A stretch of 14,113 bases of DNA from Dehalococcoidia bacterium (GCA_030689845.1 JAUYHV010000210.1:1-14113), one strand, 5' to 3'; shown: positions 1 through 6,445, counted from the stretch's first letter. The notes: a model not told the origin generated them from the letters alone. A program made the numbers and translations.

Positions 1-29
1 TCATTTTCTGAAGCTATTACTTCGGTCAA
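1..29 (-). CDS. Start of an unidentified gene, cut by the left edge
   Basis: A TTG codon at 29-27 opens a frame that stays open to the left edge. It reads M-T-E-V-I-A-S-E-N. A GGAGGT Shine-Dalgarno lies at 41-36, six bases before the TTG, and a good promoter lies further upstream at 135-107. The next possible start, the GTG at 34-32, meets a stop two codons later, so TTG is the only sensible choice. Nine residues are too few to name a family. Ribonuclease Y often follows recA-recX in clostridia, but its N-terminus is normally a hydrophobic membrane segment, which this is not. Confidence 0.5.
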
Positions 30-106
30 ACCACTACCTCCGTTCCTTTACATATGTGATAAATACCCACTCCAGTACGTTACCGAAAAAGAAAATTCGT
101 TCCATA

Positions 107-135
107 ATTTTAAATATTTACCTCCCGACTGTCAA
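107..135 (-). promoter_or_regulatory. Sigma-A-type promoter downstream of recX
   Basis: Read on the minus strand: TTGACA at 135-130, a 17-bp spacer, and TAAAAT at 112-107. Transcription would start near 100 and run into the partial gene at the left edge with a leader of about 70 nt. So that gene probably has its own promoter as well as any readthrough from recA-recX. The match is sequence-only. Confidence 0.65.
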
Positions 136-161
136 GTCAAATCAGCCTTGAGAACCGGTAG

Positions 162-833
162 TTATTTTGCCTTGAATTCACTGCTTTCCTCCCAAAGTTT
201 TTTTATTGTTTCACCTATAATGTCCCATGGGTACCCCCTCCTCGCCAGGTAAGCGCCCATTTTTCTTTTAAAGTCAAGATATTCCAGGCCCGACCATATC
301 CTTAACTTTTTTCGGCCCGATCTGTAAGCGCCGTCCTCCTCGTTAACATCCTTTATCCCTGCCTCGATGATTTCGGAATCAATCCCGGCCCGTTTCAGTT
401 CCATGTCGAGAAACCGTTTCCCCTTAGGATTAAAGGCCTGGCGGTTTTCCTGCCAGAATTTTACAAACTCCACATCGTCAACCAGATTTTCCACCTCCAG
501 ACGGTGAATCACGTTGCTGACAACTACCTCTTCAAAGCCCCTGTCACCAAGCCGCTTTTCCAGTTCCCGTTTACCGCGCTTTCTGAATTTCAGCAACAGG
601 AGAGCTGCTGCATACGCCCGGACCTCCTGGTCCTTATCCCTCAGAATCTTTAACCGGGCAGGGTCCAGTTCTATTCCCACATGGAGTGAATATTTCTCCG
701 CAACCAGGGGGTCGATACTGAAGGCATACTTGTTATCCAGGAAAATATTCAGGCGCTTCCTGTGGCCTCTTTGCGCCTCGATGCCCGTTATGATTCGGGT
801 TCTTTCCCCGGTAACGGCAGGTTCCCCGGCCAT
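162..833 (-). CDS. recX: Regulatory protein RecX
   Basis: RecX (223 aa) binds RecA filaments and blocks their extension, restraining recombination and the SOS response. The protein shows the family's all-helical tandem-repeat layout. The N-terminal part contains R-K-R-L-N-I-F-L-D and Y-A-F-S. The first repeat has A-L-L-L-L-K-F-R-K-R-G-K-R-E-L-E-K-R-L, and the following repeats have F-V-K-F-W-Q-E-N-R and Y-L-A-R-R-G-Y-P-W. The length is at the long end of the usual range. The ATG at 833 is preceded by AAGGTGAG, which supports this start. It lies 67 bp downstream of recA on the same strand, the classic recA-recX pair, and is probably cotranscribed so that RecX is made along with RecA. No clear terminator follows. 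Confidence 0.93.
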   Translation of the reverse strand: MAGEPAVTGERTRIITGIEAQRGHRKRLNIFLDNKYAFSIDPLVAEKYSLHVGIELDPARLKILRDKDQEVRAYAAALLLLKFRKRGKRELEKRLGDRGFEEVVVSNVIHRLEVENLVDDVEFVKFWQENRQAFNPKGKRFLDMELKRAGIDSEIIEAGIKDVNEEDGAYRSGRKKLRIWSGLEYLDFKRKMGAYLARRGYPWDIIGETIKKLWEESSEFKAK

Positions 834-900
834 ATTCTCACCTTTTATACCATATCCCCCTCAACAAACAGGGACTTGGTCCGCTGGGAGGCATAGGAAT

Positions 901-1941
901 TTAATCACCCTTGTCCCCGCCATCGTCCCTTCCCTGCCCTTCCAGCACGACCGGCATGGTTGATGCAGCCCGTATCTTTTTCTCTATTTCCGCAGAAATA
1001 CTCTTGTTTTGTTTCAGAAAATCTTTTGCATTTTCTCTGCCCTGCCCCAGCCTGTTTTCACCATAGGAAAAGAAAGCGCCAGTCTTCTTTATCAAGCCGA
1101 GATTGACTCCTAAATCAATAATATCTCCCTCTTTGCTTATGCCATGGTCAAACATTATGTCAAATTCTGCCGTCCTGAACGGAGGCGCAACCTTGTTTTT
1201 AACCACTTTGGCCCTTACCCGGCTCCCCGCTACCTCCACCCCGTGTTTAATAAGGTCCGCCCGTCTTAAATCTATGCGGACCGAACTGTAAAATTTCAGG
1301 GCCCTGCCGCCGGGGGTGACTTCGGGGTTGCCGAAGGTTATGCCCACTTTTTCCCGGAGCTGGTTTATAAATATCACTGCCGTACGGGACTTGGCAACCA
1401 CTGGCGTCAGCTTGCGCAACGCCTGGGACATCAAACGCGCCTGCAGTCCCACATGGGCGTCTCCCATCTCCCCCTCTATCTCCGCCTGGGTTACCAGAGC
1501 GGCAACGCTGTCCACCACTATCACGTCCAGGGCTCCGCTTCTGACCAGGTGCTCGGTAATCTCCAATGCCTGTTCCCCCGTGTCCGGTTGGGAAATCAGG
1601 ATATCATCTACCTTTACCCCGCAGCGAGCGGCATAGGAAGGGTCGAAGGCATGCTCCACATCAATGTAAGCCGCAGCCCCACCCAGTTTCTGCGCTTCTG
1701 CTATGACGTGTTGCGCCAGGGTTGATTTGCCGCTGGACTCCGGCCCGAATATTTCTATTACCCGGCCCCTGGGTATTCCACCCACGCCGACGGCTAAATC
1801 GAGGGCTATCGAGCCGGTGGGTATGGCTTCTACCACCATCTTTGCCGACATCTCTCCAAGCTTCATAATGGCTCCTTTGCCGAACTGTTTTTCAATCTGG
1901 GCCACCGCCAGTTCCAGAGCCTTTTCTTTTTCCGTCGACAT
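901..1941 (-). CDS. recA: Recombinase RecA
   Basis: RecA (346 aa, normal length) is the DNA-dependent ATPase that forms filaments on single-stranded DNA, drives strand exchange, and triggers LexA self-cleavage. The Walker A motif G-P-E-S-S-G-K-S-T is at residues 66-74 and the Walker B region reads D-V-I-V-V-D-S-V-A-A-L. The L2 DNA-binding region carries I-N-Q-L-R-E-K-V-G and the G-G-R-A-L-K-F motif. The C-terminal tail is rich in acidic and glycine residues, as expected. The ATG at 1941-1939 has a strong Shine-Dalgarno, GGGAGGAT, at 1953-1946. It is divergent from mnmG and upstream of recX. A promoter is visible at 2037-2009, but I could not find an exact GAAC-N4-GTTC LexA box in the 280-bp upstream region. 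Confidence 0.98.
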   Translation of the reverse strand: MSTEKEKALELAVAQIEKQFGKGAIMKLGEMSAKMVVEAIPTGSIALDLAVGVGGIPRGRVIEIFGPESSGKSTLAQHVIAEAQKLGGAAAYIDVEHAFDPSYAARCGVKVDDILISQPDTGEQALEITEHLVRSGALDVIVVDSVAALVTQAEIEGEMGDAHVGLQARLMSQALRKLTPVVAKSRTAVIFINQLREKVGITFGNPEVTPGGRALKFYSSVRIDLRRADLIKHGVEVAGSRVRAKVVKNKVAPPFRTAEFDIMFDHGISKEGDIIDLGVNLGLIKKTGAFFSYGENRLGQGRENAKDFLKQNKSISAEIEKKIRAASTMPVVLEGQGRDDGGDKGD

Positions 1942-2008
1942 TTTTATCCTCCCTGAACTTAATATGGATCTTTTATTGCCATATTATTATTTCACGAATA
2001 TCCGCCAC

Positions 2009-2037
2009 ATAATAACACAGCCCGTAATTCAACTCAA
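2009..2037 (-). promoter_or_regulatory. Probable recA promoter
   Basis: On the minus strand, TTGAGT at 2037-2032 is followed after 17 bp by TATTAT at 2014-2009. The start point would be near 2002, giving a leader of about 60 nt before the recA ATG. The -35 matches four of six consensus bases (TTGACA) and the -10 five of six (TATAAT). No perfect LexA box overlaps it. Confidence 0.5.
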
Positions 2038-2090
2038 TCGGTCCGGTAAACAGGCATTTATTCGGGATGTCCGCCGGAATACATCCAAAT

Positions 2091-2121
2091 CAAGCTGCCG
2101 ATTTTTCCCTGACAAGCTGCC
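2091..2121. repeat. Two direct repeats CAAGCTGCC, 22 bp apart, between recA and mnmG
   Basis: CAAGCTGCC occurs at 2091-2099 and again at 2113-2121, start-to-start distance 22 bp or about two helical turns. An inverted partial copy, GGCAGCT, lies at 2186-2192 inside the proposed mnmG promoter. The arrangement could be a regulator site in the divergent control region. It could also be chance, since each unit is only nine bases. Confidence 0.35.
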
Positions 2122-2178
2122 AACTGCAGCCCCTTTTTATATTTCTGCTGAAAATACTCTCGTTGAAACATTTTGTGT

Positions 2179-2207
2179 TTGGTTCGGCAGCTACAAAGTG
2201 ATAAAAT
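2179..2207 (+). promoter_or_regulatory. Possible mnmG promoter
   Basis: TTGGTT at 2179-2184, a 17-bp spacer, and TAAAAT at 2202-2207. The start point would be near 2214, only about 8 bases before the mnmG ATG, which also lacks a Shine-Dalgarno. The -35 is a weak match. Confidence 0.4.
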
Positions 2208-2221
2208 GATTTTCAAGTAAC

Positions 2222-4243
2222 ATGGTGATTTCCAGTGACAACTCCCCGACCTTCGAGGCCTTTGACGTGATTGTCATCGGCGCCGGACATGCCGGGTGCG
2301 AGGCCGCCCTGGCTTCTGCCCGCATGGGCTGCGAAACCCTTCTCCTCACCATGAACCTGGATAATATCGCCCTCATGCCCTGTAATCCCTCAATCGGCGG
2401 TCCGGCAAAAGGCCACCTGGTGAGGGAAATAGACGCCCTCGGCGGCGAAATGGGGCGCAACACGGATAAATCTTTTATCCAGATAAGAATGTTAAATACG
2501 GGCAAGGGGGCTGCCGTCCAGGCTCCCAGGGCCCAGGCAGATAAGAAACTGTACGGCCTCTCAATGAAATTCACCCTGGAAAGACAGGTCAATCTTCATG
2601 TTAGGCAAACCCTGGCAGAAGAGATTGATATCGGCGGTACGGAACCGGCAGCGAACGGTCAACAGCCGTACGGTTTAATAGTTAAAACCAATACCGGTTG
2701 TTCGTGCCATTGTACCTGCATAGTTGTTACCACGGGCACATCTCTCGGCGGTAGAATCATCGTCGGTGATTACTCATATGCAGGCGGAAGGGCCGGTGAG
2801 TTCTCCGCCGTGAATCTTTCGGAAAGCCTGCGGCGCCTCGGTTTTTCCATGGGAAGATTAAAAACAGGGACACCACCACGAATAGATGCCAGGACCATCG
2901 ATTTCGACAAGACCTCGATTTCCCCGGGCAGTGACATTCCCATTTATTTCGGACATTACTACGGTGAGCAGCCCCCCACTCCCTCATTTCCTCCCCCCAA
3001 CCCGGTATTTCCTGCGGGAACGCCTTCGGAGTGGAGAAACCAGCTTCCCTGCTACCTGGTAAACACCAACGACTCTACCCACCGGCTGATAAAAGAAAAC
3101 CTGCACCGGGCCCCGTTATTCAACGGAACTATTACCGGTATAGGTCCCCGCTACTGTCCCTCCATTGAAGATAAGATTCACAAATTCCCGGACAAGGTCT
3201 CACACCCCCTTTTCCTGGAACCGGAAGGCTGGGAAACCTCGGAAGTGTATGTGCAGGGCTGCAATACCAGCTTGCCTGAAGACGTGCAGCTTAACATGCT
3301 GCGGACCATACCCGCCCTGGAAAAAGTTGAAATTGTGAGGGTGGGTTACGCCATAGAATATGATTTCATACCTCCACATCAGGTTACATCATCCCTCGAA
3401 ACAAAATTGGTACCCGGCCTTTTCCTTGCGGGGCAGATAAACGGCACTACCGGTTACGAGGAGGCGGCCGCCCAGGGGCTTCTGGCGGGTATTAACGCCG
3501 CTTTAAAAGTTAAGGGAAGACCGCCTTTGTATTTCAGACGAGACCAGGCCTACATGGGAGTTTTAATAGATGACCTGGTGACCCGGGACCTGACAGAACC
3601 GTACCGCATGTTTACTTCCCGGGCAGAATATCGCCTCCTCTTGCGCCAGGACAATGCAGACCTGCGTTTATCTTCCACAGGATACTCCCTCGGGCTGATC
3701 GATAAAAGCCGCATTGAAGCTGTCGAGGTTAAAAGAAAAGCCATAAATAATGAAATATCCCGCTTAAAAAAGGTTTATATTGGTCCCGAAAAAATAAAAG
3801 CCTCCCTGTTTGAGGTTGATGGAACCGATGAAACCTGTTCACACGTCAGTCTGGCGGAATTCCTCAGGCGGCCAAAAGTGAGTTACCTTAACATTGCAGC
3901 TTCCGGCATGGGCGCTCCCGACTTAGATGCTGATACCGCCGCTCTCGTGGAAACAGGGGTAAAATACGAGGGATACATCCAGCGGCAGCTCGCCCAGGTT
4001 GAAAAGGTGCGGCGGTTAGAAGAAAGACATCTGCCGGCAGGGGTTAATTACGATGTTGTTAAGGGATTGCGCACCGAGGCTCGCGCCAGGTTAAATAAGT
4101 TCCGTCCGGCGACCCTGGGGCAGGCATCCCGGATAGAAGGTGTAACCCCGGCAGATGTAGCAATTTTAATGGTGCACATGGAGCGGAACCGCCGGGGAGC
4201 TGCATTAAAACAATCTCTGCCCGAGGATAAGCAGACAAGTTGA
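2222..4243 (+). CDS. mnmG: tRNA uridine-5-carboxymethylaminomethyl modification enzyme MnmG (GidA)
   Basis: MnmG (673 aa) is the FAD-dependent partner of MnmE. It adds the carboxymethylaminomethyl group to wobble uridine 34 of certain tRNAs, using NADH and methylene-tetrahydrofolate. The FAD-binding glycine motif G-A-G-H-A-G is at residues 20-25. Family signatures follow: P-S-I-G-G-P-A-K-G-H-L, L-N-T-G-K-G-A-A-V-Q-A-P-R-A-Q, R-L-K-T-G-T-P-P-R-I and G-Y-A-I-E-Y-D-F-I-P-P. The C-terminal part is the MnmE- and tRNA-binding helical region. Most relatives are about 620-640 aa; this one appears longer through loops such as the proline-rich P-P-T-P-S-F-P-P-P-N. The ATG at 2222 follows an in-frame TGA at 2207-2209 and has no visible Shine-Dalgarno. 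It is divergent from recA; its partner mnmE is not in the window. Confidence 0.96.
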   Translation: MVISSDNSPTFEAFDVIVIGAGHAGCEAALASARMGCETLLLTMNLDNIALMPCNPSIGGPAKGHLVREIDALGGEMGRNTDKSFIQIRMLNTGKGAAVQAPRAQADKKLYGLSMKFTLERQVNLHVRQTLAEEIDIGGTEPAANGQQPYGLIVKTNTGCSCHCTCIVVTTGTSLGGRIIVGDYSYAGGRAGEFSAVNLSESLRRLGFSMGRLKTGTPPRIDARTIDFDKTSISPGSDIPIYFGHYYGEQPPTPSFPPPNPVFPAGTPSEWRNQLPCYLVNTNDSTHRLIKENLHRAPLFNGTITGIGPRYCPSIEDKIHKFPDKVSHPLFLEPEGWETSEVYVQGCNTSLPEDVQLNMLRTIPALEKVEIVRVGYAIEYDFIPPHQVTSSLETKLVPGLFLAGQINGTTGYEEAAAQGLLAGINAALKVKGRPPLYFRRDQAYMGVLIDDLVTRDLTEPYRMFTSRAEYRLLLRQDNADLRLSSTGYSLGLIDKSRIEAVEVKRKAINNEISRLKKVYIGPEKIKASLFEVDGTDETCSHVSLAEFLRRPKVSYLNIAASGMGAPDLDADTAALVETGVKYEGYIQRQLAQVEKVRRLEERHLPAGVNYDVVKGLRTEARARLNKFRPATLGQASRIEGVTPADVAILMVHMERNRRGAALKQSLPEDKQTS

Positions 4244-4268
4244 CAAGGATACTCGTCATAAGTATAAT
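4240..4268 (+). promoter_or_regulatory. Perfect consensus sigma-A promoter overlapping the mnmG stop
   Basis: TTGACA at 4240-4245 and TATAAT at 4263-4268 with a 17-bp spacer: every base matches consensus. The mnmG stop TGA (4241-4243) lies inside the -35 box. The start point near 4275 gives a leader of about 59 nt before the first desulforedoxin-like gene. Strong, possibly constitutive transcription of the two small genes is expected. Confidence 0.85.
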
Positions 4269-4333
4269 TTTTTTAACTATATGCTTCACTGGCGTTCATA
4301 TCGTCAAATTCCATTCAAGAAAGTAAAAAGACT

Positions 4334-4453
4334 ATGGCAAACTTAGCTGGTAAGAGATATGTATGCACCAAATGCGGCACGGAATATGTTGTAACCAAGG
4401 GTGGAAGCGGAACCGTTATGTGCCACGGGCAGCCTGCGGAATTAAAGAAATAA
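4334..4453 (+). CDS. Desulforedoxin-like small iron protein, copy 1 (39 aa)
   Basis: This 39-residue protein resembles desulforedoxin and the N-terminal iron domain of desulfoferrodoxin, which hold one rubredoxin-type iron in four cysteines (C-x2-C ... C-C) and act in electron transfer or oxygen defence. Here C11 and C14 form the C-x2-C-G motif, and C30 is followed by H31 instead of a second cysteine. The fold signature G-K-R-Y-V-C-T-K-C-G-T-E and the glycine-rich turn G-G-S-G-T-V are clear. The start is ATG at 4334 with only a weak purine-rich stretch upstream. It is the first gene behind a perfect promoter and is paralogous to the gene that follows. Fe binding by three cysteines and a histidine, or a zinc role, is inference. 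It could also be a degenerate member. Confidence 0.82.
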   Translation: MANLAGKRYVCTKCGTEYVVTKGGSGTVMCHGQPAELKK

Positions 4454-4488
4454 TTAAACAATGCTTCTAATAGAAAGTGGAATAGACT

Positions 4489-4632
4489 TTGGCTAACCAA
4501 TTAGGCAAACGATACCGCTGTGAAGTTTGCGGCACAGAAATCCTTATAACCAAAGCCGGTGACGGGGCAGTCTCTTGTGACAGCAAAGACATGGCAGTCC
4601 AGGAACCCCGCCCCATCCCATCATCCGACTGA
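4489..4632 (+). CDS. Desulforedoxin-like small iron protein, copy 2 (47 aa)
   Basis: A second desulforedoxin-like protein, clearly paralogous to the one just upstream. Both share G-K-R-Y-x-C-x-x-C-G-T-E, then T-K-x-G-x-G-x-V-x-C. Cysteines are C12, C15 and C31; the position after C31 is aspartate (C-D), not the second cysteine of the classic C-C pair. The C-terminus ends P-R-P-I-P-S-S-D. The start is TTG at 4489, because no ATG lies in this frame nearby; A-G-A-A-A-G-T-G-G upstream is a modest Shine-Dalgarno. It sits 35 bp after copy 1 and probably shares its transcript. Its stop is only 9 nt from the lexA stop on the other strand, with no terminator visible between. Tandem duplication followed by divergence is the simplest explanation. 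Confidence 0.78.
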   Translation: MANQLGKRYRCEVCGTEILITKAGDGAVSCDSKDMAVQEPRPIPSSD

Positions 4633-4641
4633 ATATACTTT

Positions 4642-5286
4642 TTATCCAAGCAGCCGGATAACCGCGACAACCTTTCCCTGAACGTCGATATTATTGAGTT
4701 CAGTGTAAATGGGCTCCATATATCTGTTTGCCGGCTGTAAACGTACTTTTTTACGGGTTTTGCTGAAATAAATCCTTTTCAGCGTGCTTTCCATCTCTTT
4801 TTTCAACCACACCACCGCCATATCTCCATTTCTAACCTCCTGGGTCTGCCGCACCAAAATGGTATCCCCGTCATCGATAAGGGCATCAATCATGGAGGTT
4901 CCCTTTACTTTCAGGGCATATACCGCCTTTTTATCGGTGACCATATTATCAGGCAATACAATCATTTCAAGAGGGGTGCTGGTCCAGGTATCAGCCTGAG
5001 GAACCGGGATAGGTTCGCCGGCGGCAACGTAGCCCAGAAGGGGAATTTCTGCAACCTTCTCCCGGCGCCGTGAACTCTCAATTATCTCTATGCCCCGGGA
5101 TACTTCCGGGTCTCTCCGGATATATCCCCCATTTTCCAGGACCTTTAAATTATAGTCAACCACCGAAGTGGAACTGATTTTACAGGCAGCAGCGATATCC
5201 CTGATGCTCGGAGGATACCCCCTGGCGTCGGTATAGTTCGTTAAAAATTCCAGGACTTTTTTTTGCTTCTCAGAAAGCTTTTTCAA
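4642..5286 (-). CDS. lexA: SOS repressor LexA
   Basis: LexA (214 aa) represses SOS genes until RecA filaments provoke its self-cleavage. The N-terminal winged helix covers about residues 1-65 and includes the family signature R-G-Y-P-P-S-I-R-D-I. The cleavage site is A89-G90 in Y-V-A-A-G-E-P. The catalytic serine is S131 in K-G-T-S-M-I-D, and the lysine is K170 in S-T-L-K-R-I. All parts needed for function are present. The start is TTG at 5286-5284; an in-frame TAA lies two codons upstream, so no longer form exists. The nearest good Shine-Dalgarno (GGAGG, 5305-5301) is 14 nt away, an unusually wide gap. A LexA box and a promoter lie upstream, so autoregulation is expected. Confidence 0.97.
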   Translation of the reverse strand: MKKLSEKQKKVLEFLTNYTDARGYPPSIRDIAAACKISSTSVVDYNLKVLENGGYIRRDPEVSRGIEIIESSRRREKVAEIPLLGYVAAGEPIPVPQADTWTSTPLEMIVLPDNMVTDKKAVYALKVKGTSMIDALIDDGDTILVRQTQEVRNGDMAVVWLKKEMESTLKRIYFSKTRKKVRLQPANRYMEPIYTELNNIDVQGKVVAVIRLLG

Positions 5287-5353
5287 ACTTTATTTGTTGG
5301 CCTCCCGGTCAGTTTGTTCACCAGGTTTGCGAATATTCCGTGAAATAATATTA

Positions 5354-5365
5354 GAACCTATGTTC
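5354..5365 (-). promoter_or_regulatory. LexA box (GAAC-N4-GTTC) controlling lexA
   Basis: The sequence GAACCTATGTTC is an exact Gram-positive (Cheo-type) LexA operator: GAAC, four bases, GTTC. It begins three bases downstream of the proposed lexA -10, covering the start point near 5362, where bound LexA would block initiation. It lies 67 bp upstream of the lexA start codon. It is the only exact copy I found in the window by eye. Confidence 0.85.
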
Positions 5366-5368
5366 TTA

Positions 5369-5397
5369 ATTTAACATTTTCCCATGTTACCTGTCAA
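5369..5397 (-). promoter_or_regulatory. lexA promoter
   Basis: On the minus strand, TTGACA at 5397-5392 is followed by a 17-bp spacer and TTAAAT at 5374-5369. An 18-bp spacer with TAAATT at 5373-5368 is equally possible. The LexA box lies immediately downstream and the palindrome at 5402-5414 immediately upstream. Confidence 0.7.
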
Positions 5398-5401
5398 TAC
5401 T

Positions 5402-5414
5402 TGTAATCATTACA
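5402..5414. promoter_or_regulatory. Fur/PerR/Zur-like palindrome upstream of the lexA -35
   Basis: TGTAATCATTACA is a perfect 6-1-6 palindrome four bases upstream of the lexA -35. As a 15-mer it agrees with the remembered PerR consensus (TTATAAT-n-ATTATAA) at 11 of 14 positions, and equally with the Bacillus Zur consensus. Position and symmetry suggest an operator of a Fur-family metalloregulator, but no regulator gene is in the window. Confidence 0.4.
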
Positions 5415-5672
5415 TGCTCCTTCCACATAAGGAATAGATAACACCGGATGTTTTTCCGGGCCCGGGAAATCAACCCCCCCAGCAATTCCTTGAAGCCTCT
5501 AATTATCCGGGGAAATATTGCCAGAACCTTCTAAAACAGGTTTTATTCATACTTAAATTGTGGCAGACACATTTAGTGTTCTATAGTACATATACGGTGT
5601 ACATAGATTTAAATTTAGTTACGGGCTCCCACAACAGTATATTTCAAAGCATACGTTGAGCATCCTAGTGTT
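5415..5672. other. Intergenic stretch without a recognisable gene
   Basis: I see no open frame with a start site here. The stretch holds a GC-rich self-complementary core (CCGGGCCCGG, 5456-5465) flanked by TTT and AAA, which could fold on either strand but is not followed by a T-run. A short GTACA/TGTAC inverted repeat occurs at 5586-5602. Neither is convincing as a functional site. The repeat element begins at the right end. Confidence 0.5.
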
Positions 5673-5802
5673 GTGTCTCTAATATCTCTTTACAATTTGC
5701 GGTGCCATTGATGTCATTCCCGCGAAAGCGGGAATCCAGAGCAACAGACTGGATTCCGGGTCAAGCCCGGAATGACAAAGATTGTAAGGCAATTTATGAA
5801 AC
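5673..5802 (+). repeat. 130-bp inverted-repeat (REP/MITE-like) element, copy 1
   Basis: This stretch matches 13763-13892 at 124 of 130 positions in the same orientation, with 67 identical bases at 5712-5778. The core holds two hairpins: ATTCCCGC-GAAA-GCGGGAAT, and ATTCCGGG-TCAA-GCCCGGAAT. The two halves are themselves inverted copies, bounded by GTCATTCC and GGAATGAC with AATCCAG/CTGGATT in the middle. This double-hairpin layout is typical of REP-pair elements or of a small non-autonomous transposon. It contains no gene. Flanking similarity extends a few bases on both sides, so the exact ends are uncertain. Confidence 0.88.
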
Positions 5803-5942
5803 ACTGGACTGGTTTAACCCACCCTGGCAGAAAGAAAGAAAGGCTAACGGATGTAATATTACTTTCGCACTCCATCCATACCCGCCGAGCGTCAGTGGAA
5901 GCGGACGACAACATGATGGATTGTTATCAACAAAAGAAACTG

Positions 5943-5959
5943 AAAAACCCCCGGGGGGG
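5943..5959 (-). terminator. Weak candidate terminator after rpsT
   Basis: About 32 bp after the rpsT stop, the minus strand reads C7-G5-T5. Cytosines and guanines could fold into a short stem of about four pairs with a small loop, followed by five T. The stem is short and the intrinsic terminator call is tentative. The region 5803-5990 otherwise holds nothing I recognise. Confidence 0.3.
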
Positions 5960-5990
5960 ATAAAGTTAATTCAATGTTACGGATCTACGT

Positions 5991-6320
5991 TTAAGAAGTG
6001 GCTTTTTTCCTCGTCCGCCGGGCAGAGGGTTTTTCCGGAGCAGGAGGGGGCGCAGCTTTAGAAGCATTGTTTAATTTCTTCATCAACCTGCTTTTATGTC
6101 GTGAACTGTTATTTGAATGAATTATTCCTTTTTTTGCAGCCTGGTCCAGAGAAGAAATAGCTGCCTTGACATCTTTAGCCGCCTTCTCAGTTTCCCCGGC
6201 TCCGATGGACGCCAGAGCCTTTGTTACCAGCGTTTTTAATCTGCTTTTAACAGGCCTGTTATATAGACGTTTCCTGTCAGATGCCGTTGTTTCCTTTTGC
6301 GCAGAAGAAAGTTTACTCAT
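5991..6320 (-). CDS. rpsT: Small ribosomal subunit protein bS20, with a C-terminal extension
   Basis: bS20 (109 aa) is an early-assembling protein that binds 16S rRNA in the 30S subunit. The core is typical: basic helices with D-R-K-R-L-Y-N-R-P-V-K-S-R-L-K-T, then L-D-Q-A-A-K-K-G-I-I-H-S-N and the S-R-L-M-K-K-L-N signature at residues 77-84. Family members are usually 85-90 aa. This one carries a tail from residue 88 of A-P-P-P-A-P-E-K-P then R-R-T-R-K-K-A-T-S, proline-rich and strongly basic. The ATG at 6320 directly follows an in-frame TAA, fixing the start; GGGAG lies 10 bases upstream within the palindrome GGAGCTCC (6327-6334). It has its own promoter and lies downstream of rel on the same strand. 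Confidence 0.93.
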   Translation of the reverse strand: MSKLSSAQKETTASDRKRLYNRPVKSRLKTLVTKALASIGAGETEKAAKDVKAAISSLDQAAKKGIIHSNNSSRHKSRLMKKLNNASKAAPPPAPEKPSARRTRKKATS

Positions 6321-6381
6321 TTATAAGGAGCTCCCAGAAATTAGTTTCTTGTTAATTGAAAATATAATAATTATTGCTAAT

Positions 6382-6410
6382 AAGATAACGTAAATATTCC
6401 CCGCCGTCAA
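6382..6410 (-). promoter_or_regulatory. rpsT promoter
   Basis: On the minus strand, TTGACG at 6410-6405, 17-bp spacer, TATCTT at 6387-6382. The start point near 6375 gives a 55-nt leader before rpsT. It sits in the gap between rel and rpsT, so rpsT can be transcribed independently of rel. Confidence 0.6.
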
Positions 6411-6445
6411 ATTGGCGCTTCCAACCTCCACCCCGGTAACAACAT

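Noticed and set aside
34..105. A 23-codon minus-strand frame (M-E-R-I-F-F-F-G-N) ending inside the SD of the left-edge gene
   Set aside because: Its ATG lies upstream of the start point predicted from the 107-135 promoter, and the nearest SD-like sequence is 15 nt away.
514..963. Plus-strand 149-codon frame across recX and the end of recA
   Set aside because: Antisense shadow of two firmly identified genes; low-complexity composition and no SD.
4640..4660. Small TATCC/GGATA stem near the lexA stop as a bidirectional terminator
   Set aside because: The stem is followed by A, not T, on the minus strand and lies within lexA codons.
5712..5778. CRISPR-like repeat
   Set aside because: Only one unit at each site, self-complementary double hairpins and no spacers.
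5702..6061. 119-codon plus-strand frame across the repeat element
   Set aside because: Begins in the repeat, has no SD, and ends antisense to rpsT.
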